Below are positions 57,996-64,000 of a stretch of DNA of 64,000 nt, piece after piece. The stretch comes from Schizochytrium sp. CCTCC M209059. Taxonomy: Eukaryota; Sar; Bigyra; Thraustochytrida; Thraustochytriidae. How positions within the stretch are numbered: position 1 is the first letter of the stretch; each line of letters starts with the position of its first letter. The translations under genes were made by a program, and so were the position numbers. Where the stretch lies: contig KN805372.1 of assembly GCA_000818945.1 (NCBI GenBank), forward strand, positions 407,214-471,213, given 5' to 3'. Below the pieces are notes generated by a model. It was given only the letters and a program-made list of their open reading frames with translations. It had not been told where the DNA came from and searched no databases.

Positions 57996-59099
57996 TTAGG
58001 CAAGTCTCTGTTTTTTGGCTCTAGGCGAGTCTTGGGATTGCTCCGTAACCTTGCCGTCATTCTCTCTTTTGAGATATTCCTCGAGCGTCATCCTATGGGG
58101 CTTGGAGCGAACTTGTAAGATGATCGGCGAGGGGTTCAGGAGGATCCAATTTTTCGACTTGCCGTAGAGAGCGTGGAATTCTACATTGAGATCTGTCCTC
58201 CCTTCTTCGCGCTTATGAAGCCGAAACTTGGGGTCCACCAGAGCCCAAATTACGATCTTGACGGCTCCTTCGAGACATTCGAAAGAGATGAGCGCTTTTC
58301 CGCGACCATCTTTGTGCTTCAAGAAGCAGCCTCCTTCGCGTGGCGTGTACTGGAACTCATTATCTTCTTTGCGAAATTCCATGCTCGTCAAGGTCTGTGA
58401 TTTCCCGTCCCTTTGCTTCTGAGGACCATGACAAGTCATCTTGAAGGCTTCCAAAATCGACACATTGTCGCAGGGAAGGATAAACTCAGCCTTACGCGTC
58501 GCACTCCATGATGTTAAGACTTTCTTGACGAGTGGGGAACGCGAGTTGGCGAAGGTGGCTTCAGGCCTAGCTTCTGGCTGTGCACGGCGTTGCAGATTGC
58601 GTTCTCGTTGCTGCTGCTCCAAGCTGGGGTATTCCGTCGATGTCTGGGGATCGGGATTCAACCCAAAGGAGATGCTCTGCGTGAGAGACTGCGCAGCGTC
58701 GGCCGCGTCAGGTTCACATGGGACCTCTTCAGGAGGACTGCATCCTTCTGCGTCATTGAGAAAAGTCTCGTTCTCGTGCGAGAGGCCAGGTTCCTCCGCC
58801 TCGGGCAAGGACGTGGCCGCGGTGGCAGCTGCATGGCCATCCGAGGGGTAGTCTGCCGAAAAGCTCGGTTCGTCAGTGAAATATACGTGTCCTGATTCCT
58901 CACAGGCTCCGGTATCCGCCGACATGTTTGAAACAGCTAGCTCTTGGTTCGTGGCTCGCTGGTTGACCTCGTCGTGCACATAGCTGACTTGCGCGGAAGA
59001 GCACCCGTCATTGCTTGGGTGCTCAAGGTCCTCCGCCTCGTTCGTCTTGTCGTGCGCGCCCCAGTCCTTCTCCTCTTGGTAGCCGTCAAATTTCCACAT
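57996..59099 (-). CDS. Basic-tailed protein with beta-rich C-terminal domain
   Basis: A 367-residue protein from ATG 59099 (MWKFDGYQEE); the in-frame upstream leader is Cys/Leu/Pro low complexity from GGCA repeats. Residues 1-185 are acidic and Ser/Ala-rich, probably disordered. From about 205 a beta-type region follows: AEFILPCDNVSILEAFKMTC, then FLKHKDGRGKALISFECLEG, KIVIWALVDPKFRLHKREE, LNVEFHALYGKSKNWILL and SPIILQVRSKPHRM. The C-terminus is basic (SPRAKKQRLA), a likely nuclear signal. I recognise no family, but a second gene at 62739-63503 has a similar ending. A DNA-binding beta-sandwich is a guess. Confidence 0.65.
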   Translation of the reverse strand: MWKFDGYQEEKDWGAHDKTNEAEDLEHPSNDGCSSAQVSYVHDEVNQRATNQELAVSNMSADTGACEESGHVYFTDEPSFSADYPSDGHAAATAATSLPEAEEPGLSHENETFLNDAEGCSPPEEVPCEPDAADAAQSLTQSISFGLNPDPQTSTEYPSLEQQQRERNLQRRAQPEARPEATFANSRSPLVKKVLTSWSATRKAEFILPCDNVSILEAFKMTCHGPQKQRDGKSQTLTSMEFRKEDNEFQYTPREGGCFLKHKDGRGKALISFECLEGAVKIVIWALVDPKFRLHKREEGRTDLNVEFHALYGKSKNWILLNPSPIILQVRSKPHRMTLEEYLKRENDGKVTEQSQDSPRAKKQRLA

Positions 59100-59640
59100 T
59101 TGCCCTGGTCCTGTATTTCCCTGCACTCTAGTCTTGTATTTTGAATATAGCGATAGTGAGTGGGGTGCAAGGAGGGTGATAGTGAGTGGCAAGGGTGCAA
59201 GGAGGGAGCCTGCTTTTCCTTTTTTTGGGGGGGGGGGGGGAGTTAGGGATTTGCTGCCGTGCGCCACGGCAAGGCACGGAGAGAAGCGATATCCCATGAG
59301 CAGTAAGGTGACATGGTTGTAAAATTCTGGACGGTGTCGAAAAAATATTTTTTCCGAGGCAGGGCAAGGCAGGGCAGGGCAGGCAGGCAGGACAGGCAGG
59401 CAGGACAGGCAGGCAGGCAGGCAGCGAGATGTGGACAGGTAGGCAGCGAGAAGCGGACAGGCAGGCAGCGAGAAGCGGCAGAGAGACGCAAGCAGACATG
59501 GAGAGACGCGTGACCGACAGGCTTGGCAGCACGCGCGCCGCTTCTTTGCTCGGGACCGTCCTCGCTTCCGGACTGCCCTCGCTAGCCCGCACGCTTCGAA
59601 GTTCACTGTTCGATGTCCTTGTGCCCCTCTCAGAAGAATA
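59100..59640. repeat. Spacer with GGCA/GGCAGG microsatellites
   Basis: This is the 5' flank of the preceding gene. It has a G-run at about 59226-59241 and GGCAGG repeats at about 59359-59424. No gene is supported. Confidence 0.55.
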
Positions 59641-60003
59641 AGAATGCAGGCCTATATATCACTTAAAAGAAAGGAATCATAGCTTTTTATAAAGAATAGA
59701 CAAGTTGTGAATGACTTTTATTTACAATATACACTCGTCAAACCCTCCACCAAACAAACTCCTGCTCTGGACGCCTCAAGAAAGTAAATTATAATTTTTT
59801 TATAAAAAAATACAAGACTCGGATTCCTTGTAAATCCGACTTTTGCAAATCGTAGGGAAAAATGGTATTCAAGAGACTTTTTCCCGAGGATGAGAGGGTT
59901 AAATTTAATAATTTTTAAAAAAATTAAAAGGACACGTTCTCTCGGTGAGCAGGGGTTTGGCCTAGCCAAGAAAAGACAAAGTGTCGCAATCTTAATTCTT
60001 AGG
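59641..60003. other. AT-rich island
   Basis: Sequence here is clearly more AT-rich than the rest of the window (for example TTTTTTATAAAAAAATAC and AATTTTTAAAAAAATTAAAA). It includes a short hairpin CGGATT...AATCCG at about 59820-59838. No gene is seen; it lies immediately downstream of the F-box-like gene. Confidence 0.6.
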
Positions 60004-61461
60004 CTACTTAGTCGGCCATTGTGTAGTCGATGAAGCCATTCTTTTGATCACCTTGATCAATGATTTATGCATGGACAACAGTTCACCTTTGCTGCCTTTC
60101 TTTTCTCGAAAGAAATTGATACCCATTCGCACGATGCGCTCGAGCACGTTCAGTCGGTTCTGAGTTTTCTGGCCATGTGGGACATGCGCATTCAGGAGTC
60201 TGGCCTCGATCTTGGGATCATTGCGCTTGTGATATTTTAAGTGTCATTTACAGCCTTTGCCACATCCTCGCGAAGCATCGCACTCCGCAATTCCTCTAGT
60301 ATCTCTTCTTTGTCTTTGACGATCCCAAGTTTCCCGGTCATTATTTGATCAAATACAGGATGGTCTGCAAGCCAGTCAGGTACCCTATCGAGAAGTTTCG
60401 CAAAGCGATCAACGGCACGAGAGCGCTTCTCTACTCGGGTCTTTTCGCGCCGGGCCTTGACTTCCTCATGCGCGAGCTGATGAGGATTGTCGCGCGCAAG
60501 CCACCGAAGATCCCCCGACCATCGCATATTGGCGTGCACCTCGTAAGGCCGACGGCGTATCTGTACTGTGTAGGATGGAGCGAGCTTACCCACTCGCTCC
60601 ATGCAGAACTTGGGAATGTCCTTTTGTGGCACGAAGATACCGGCGTACAGACCTGAGCAAGCTTTGCATGCAGGCACATGAACATATTTAACGTCAGACG
60701 CCTCGCGCCCGCATCCTGCGCAAGCATTCCCCGCGAGCATCGTGATGAATGCACGAGGTGTAAAACCAGGCGGTGGTAAACGAACTTTTTATGTTAAAAC
60801 GACACGACATGAACCCTTTTACGACATCAGCATTTTCCATTATCTTTTGCCAGTGTCTGTCGAAGAATCTGGCGTGCATCTTGCAGGTATCGGCGAGAAC
60901 CAAAAGACTTTCCACATCACAGAGGTCGAGCAACTTCGAGAGAAGGAATTCTGGAAACGATGTGGATGAAGGGGAGAGGGTTGGTGCATTTTTCATTCTC
61001 TTTGCAGGCGTAGGGCAATCAGAGCTCACCGGCCTCTTTGCAAGCGCGAGGCAATTGGGACTGGACGGCGCTGCTTCTTCTTGTGAGTTAGCTCCGAGCT
61101 TTGGCCAAAAGGCGCTCGAGGGCCAGGTTTCGCCCTTTTCCAAGGCCTCCAGAGCGGCCTCAGCTGGACCGGACCATGCAGGCCGAGGGTGGCCGTCGGC
61201 AATTGCCTTTTCTGCAAGAGTGATCATAGGCCCAGTCGTGAGGCCAACGGCCAAGGCCGCCTTGACAGCCGCCTTTGCCGTTGGAGGCTTCGAAAAGGGC
61301 CTGTCTCGGGGATCAAAGAGACCTGTCACACGTTCGCCCAGAATCCGCGCGGGAATGAACTCGCCATCTTGAAGAAAAATCATCTGCGGCCGACCCTTGC
61401 ACATCGCTGACGCAGCGGCAAAGGTAGCCGCGACGGCATTCGTGCTCGGAGGCGTCAGCAT
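60004..61461 (-). pseudogene. F-box-like protein, broken by two apparent one-base frameshifts
   Basis: From ATG 61461 (MLTPPSTNAV) a frame runs through an Ala/Pro-rich region to an F-box-like segment, SFPEFLLSKLLDLCDVESLL and VLADTCKMHARFFDRHW, then VVKGFMSC. After the run of five A at 60786-60790 the sensible frame changes: LPPPGFTPRAFITMLAGNAC continues with CAGCGREASDVKYVHVPACKAC, a four-Cys motif. This frame runs to 60237, where a second shift near 60235-60240 leads to KYHKRNDPKIEARLLNAH, RIVRMGINFFREKKG and a stop at 60004. One base fewer at the first site and one more at the second would give a single open frame. Sequencing error, pseudogene and very short introns cannot be told apart here. 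F-box proteins link targets to SCF ubiquitin ligases. Confidence 0.55.
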
Positions 61462-62738
61462 TGCGTGAGCTTGCTCGAAAACTGTGGCTGCGCAATAGTT
61501 CTTGAATTTCCTTGTTCGCGTACGACTGGGTCGCGAACTCCTGATTTCGCTGTCTTCAAGACGCGCGTGCGTGCTCGCCCCCGCACACGATATGTGGCGC
61601 GCACGCGCGCTGTACTCTGCGCGCAAGTGCGGTATCCGAACGGCCGACGCCGAGACGCCAAAGCGCCCCGTGAAGTGCTTCGCTCACTCAAAGTTTCTTA
61701 GGTTTTCGGTCTGCGAGGCCCACCATGGCATGCCTGCTGGCCAGCAGCTTGGATCCCTTTCGCCCACTGCCACCAACGCAGGCACGGTTGCTGGCTGGCT
61801 GGTAAAACGCCAGAACACAATCGCAAGACACGCGCGATGTCTTTTGCAGCCAGCCGGCAGCAGCGCCGCTGGCGATGGCCTCTTGCCGTCGCTGTCAATG
61901 TGTTGCCTGCCGCTGCCCCTGGTGGAGGAAAAATCTTTGGGGACGCTCGCGAGAACAAAGGGTGGAGTTCGTAATCATCCTAGAATCTTGGCCGGAAAAA
62001 TAAGCTAGTTCGGGGAAATTAGAAGAAGAGGCCTAACCCTGATTCTGGTTTCACATGTCATCCGCTGGGAAGCGGGGTGTTAAGAGGTGGCCTATGAATT
62101 TTTTTGTACGGGCTTGGAGAAAAAACGTGTCACGGTGCAATAAAATAAAAGGCTTAGATAGGCCGGGATATAAAAATAGGGCCTAATCTATTCGGCGAAC
62201 GTGACTCGACCGTGACATAGAAGTTACTTACAAAACATGCCATACCGTGACTCCCGTATCTGAGTCGATGTAGCTCGCCGCCGGCGAAGCGCTTGCGCGC
62301 GACGTGCGTAGCGCGCGCGAGGGGGCGCGTTGCGAGTGGGCGGACGCCCGCGCGTGCCGCCGTCTCGCTGCCGCATGCGGCCAGGCAAGGCTGCGTCGGG
62401 AACGGCCGTTGCCGCCACTCTCGACCGCTGCCGTGTCAACGACAGACAGGTGGACCGTCACGGTGACATGTTCCAGCCTCGTTCCGAAGTACTCTCAAGA
62501 GCGCAGCGCGCTCTCGAGAGCGTACTGCGAAGCTTTGCAGGACACAGACCGGCTCGCACAGAGGCCATCGGCCAGTATCAAACAAACCCCAATCGACGCG
62601 GCAGCAGTCGCAGCAAAACCTTATCTCAGGACACCGTCAGAAAGAACGAAGAGAACGCCCAGAATAGAACGCGTCGCGGTCAATACGTATACATCTATAC
62701 CGTGACACTCGAAGCGGGCTGGCGTCGGAATAAATATC
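61462..62738. promoter_or_regulatory. Divergent intergenic region with short palindromes
   Basis: This 1.28-kb region separates the F-box-like gene from the next plus-strand gene. A near-perfect inverted repeat (CTCTCAAGAGCGC...GCGCTCTCGAGAG) lies at 62492-62520, about 220 bp upstream of the start. CCGTGACA-type octamers recur near 62209-62219, 62241-62250 and 62697-62707. A CTGCTGGCCAGCAG palindrome occurs near 61733-61746. Frames on both strands are not convincing. Confidence 0.45.
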
Positions 62739-63503
62739 ATGAGCGCAACGGCAGCAACCCAGATGCGCGAGCCTGGCGCCGAACAGGGCATGGCGGACGG
62801 CGTGTATATGGATCGGGCGGAGCAGAACACCCTTGGCGTCCAGAACGAGATATCGCCAGAGGCCGGAACATATACCAAGACAACCTTTGAGGATCTCGCG
62901 GATGAGCTGTCGCACATGGTCAACCCCTTTGCAAACAACGCTCCATCCTATTTTGATTCCGAAGAGGACCAGGAGCTTTTCGACTCTAGCTTCTCCTTTG
63001 AAAGGAAGACTCTTATCATTCCCCGGGAACCAGCCGATGTAGCAACTTTTCTTTGTCACGTGCCCCTTTCAGAAGGACTCACGCAGCCTAGTTGGACGAA
63101 GGTCGACTTTTTCGGACGACACATGCTGAAAGACGGGTCTGGTGAGGAATCGACTTCGGGCACGGTCTTTGCGCAGTCATCCATGGGAATTGATGGCATC
63201 GAGTACATTGGAGAAAATCTTCAAGCTTTCGGACTTGTTGCGGAACCTTCCCGCGTCTTTTCTCGCGACGGTACGCTAACTATCAAGATTTGTATCAAGC
63301 TCCAAGGGCTTAAACTTGCGCGATCTGGAAAGGAGGCGGACAGGAACAAGTTCCAGGTCCATGTTTCGTACGGATTTCGCAATCACAGCAAGGATGAACC
63401 CTGGTACGAGGATCATGTTTGCAATGTAAAAATCATCTCGAAGCAGAGCACCAAGAGGCGGCTCGAGAACAACGATGCGCCGAACGCAAAGCGCCAGCGG
63501 TGA
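62739..63503 (+). CDS. Basic-tailed protein related to 57996-59099
   Basis: A 254-residue protein. The acidic head (1-85) is followed by a beta-type region: FERKTLIIPREPADVATFLCH, WTKVDFFGRHMLKDGSG, RDGTLTIKICIKLQGLKLA, NKFQVHVSYGFRNHSKDEPW and VCNVKIISKQSTKR, ending NDAPNAKRQR, a likely nuclear signal. Its last about 80 residues align by eye with those of the 57996-59099 protein: LTIKICIKLQ with VKIVIWALVD, QVHVSYGF with NVEFHALYG, NVKIISKQ with ILQVRSKP, and both close with a basic patch. No known family is recognised. Confidence 0.65.
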   Translation: MSATAATQMREPGAEQGMADGVYMDRAEQNTLGVQNEISPEAGTYTKTTFEDLADELSHMVNPFANNAPSYFDSEEDQELFDSSFSFERKTLIIPREPADVATFLCHVPLSEGLTQPSWTKVDFFGRHMLKDGSGEESTSGTVFAQSSMGIDGIEYIGENLQAFGLVAEPSRVFSRDGTLTIKICIKLQGLKLARSGKEADRNKFQVHVSYGFRNHSKDEPWYEDHVCNVKIISKQSTKRRLENNDAPNAKRQR

Positions 63504-63715
63504 ACTTGTTTCAATACACTGCTATTTCTGGTTATTCATTTGATAGACAGAAAAATTAATCACTCGCACTCATATCCGATCTTCGTAGATCTCGACTCGC
63601 TGAAGCCCAGCGTGTTGCTAATTCTCTTCTTGACGAGCTTTTGTTCTCGAATTTTTTTTCTGAAGACCATAGTGTTGCAAATGGAGGTGAGCACCGATCT
63701 GCTTTTGGACCTTGT
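63504..63715. other. Spacer with short unassigned frames
   Basis: Minus-strand text here (RKKIREQKLVKKRISNTLG) looks helical and could be a terminal exon of the right-edge gene, but I cannot place splice sites. On the plus strand, GAG|GTGAGC at 63687 and GAG|GTAAGT at 63723 resemble donors. No assignment. Confidence 0.25.
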
Positions 63716-64000
63716 CTATGAGGTAAGTTCGAACCTCGCACATGTGAGACCCCATTTTGCCAGCTCCAGCAACTGCACGTCCCAGCTGTGTACGCCCGAT
63801 GTGTCTTGGCCAGGGACACCCGTAACTACACTAAACATGGGCTGTCCTGATGGGATAGTCCAAGGCAGCTCTTGACTCCTCACCATCCCCTCTAAAACGC
63901 TGGGACTCGCGGAGACTGCCGGCTCGCTCTGCGCGGAGCCGGTGGACGCCTGTTGAGTTCTTGGAATTCTAGCCATGAAGATATCGTATTCCGCCTTGAT
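63716..64000 (-). CDS. Partial reading frame running off the right edge
   Basis: A frame on the minus strand is open from the window end to a TAG at 63716: IKAEYDIFMARIPRTQQAST, then SAQSEPAVSASPSVLEG, VRSQELPWTIPSGQPMF and VTGVPGQDTSGVHSWDV, ending in RFELTS. The ATG at 63976 lies inside. It is Ser/Pro/Thr-rich, without a recognised domain. The true 3' end may be spliced. Low certainty. Confidence 0.35.
   Translation of the reverse strand: MKAEYDIFMARIPRTQQASTGSAQSEPAVSASPSVLEGMVRSQELPWTIPSGQPMFSVVTGVPGQDTSGVHSWDVQLLELAKWGLTCARFELTS

Noticed and set aside
60226..60251. A 26-nt GT...AG intron (and a 16-nt one near 60787-60802) in the F-box-like gene
   Set aside because: Both would restore the frame, but the two clear introns here are 93 and 95 nt. 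One-base homopolymer shifts explain the breaks more simply and give more natural protein text.
1..64000. tRNA or rRNA genes, CRISPR arrays, bacterial operons
   Set aside because: I saw no tRNA-like T-arm/acceptor pairs, no rRNA-like blocks and no spaced direct repeats of CRISPR type. Regular repeats present are eukaryotic microsatellites.

Overview
This is a nuclear genomic window from a eukaryote. The gene set is eukaryotic (PRP40, condensin CAP-G, tRNA-splicing endonuclease SEN34, PP2A B56, TIM16/PAM16, sideroflexin, TVP23). Genes are compact, mostly intron-less and GC-rich, with long GC-rich microsatellite-laden 5' flanks and ORFs on both strands. I see only two convincing spliceosomal introns (93 and 95 nt, both GT...AG with a CTGAC-like branch site). 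The many lipid genes (two ELO elongases, a desaturase-like protein, GPAT, phosphatidylserine synthase, a CPT-type acyltransferase, a class 3 lipase), a radial-spoke-like flagellar protein and a plant-like 7TM-RGS protein suggest a labyrinthulomycete (thraustochytrid) stramenopile. That identification is inference; no rRNA or marker gene is present to prove it.

Layout. 0-9.7 kb: TIM16/PAM16 and TVP23 diverge from a shared promoter; then a LEA2-like membrane protein and a class 3 lipase, the latter divergent with PRP40 (which carries a 59-nt assembly gap); then a small spliced zinc-ribbon protein. 9.8-16.4 kb: glycerol-3-phosphate acyltransferase, a MATE-like polytopic protein, an unusual foldback/CCTTG-repeat region, and an AIF/FSP1-type FAD oxidoreductase. 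16.7-22.4 kb: a basic Ser-rich orphan, an ELO elongase with an N-terminal coiled coil, a 415-nt gap, and PP2A B56. 24-34.3 kb: SEN34 (one intron), condensin CAP-G, phosphatidylserine synthase, an RSPH14-like armadillo protein. 35.7-41 kb: a second ELO elongase and a carnitine acyltransferase, separated by a long repeat-rich spacer. 41.5-50 kb: a decayed gene, an MCTP-like C2 protein, a 7TM-RGS protein, a broken Cys-rich secreted-type gene with neighbouring remnants, a perfect 77-bp tandem duplication, and a zinc-ribbon/tRNA-binding protein. 50.8-57.4 kb: sideroflexin, a desaturase-like protein, organellar-type methionyl-tRNA synthetase. 58-64 kb: two related basic-tailed proteins flanking a frameshifted F-box-like gene, an AT-rich island, and a partial reading frame at the right edge.

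How they fit together: this is a normal housekeeping chromosome segment with no operons. At least seven of about 27 genes act in acyl-lipid metabolism (de novo glycerolipid synthesis by GPAT; chain elongation and desaturation in the ER; phosphatidylserine formation; lipid release by lipase; mitochondrial acyl import by CPT), which suits an oleaginous protist. The least ordinary parts are the foldback pair with a shared loop at 14.4-15.0 kb, the 7TM-RGS protein, the paralogous basic-tailed pair at 58-63.5 kb, and three broken genes whose lesions are mostly single-nucleotide shifts in short homopolymers.
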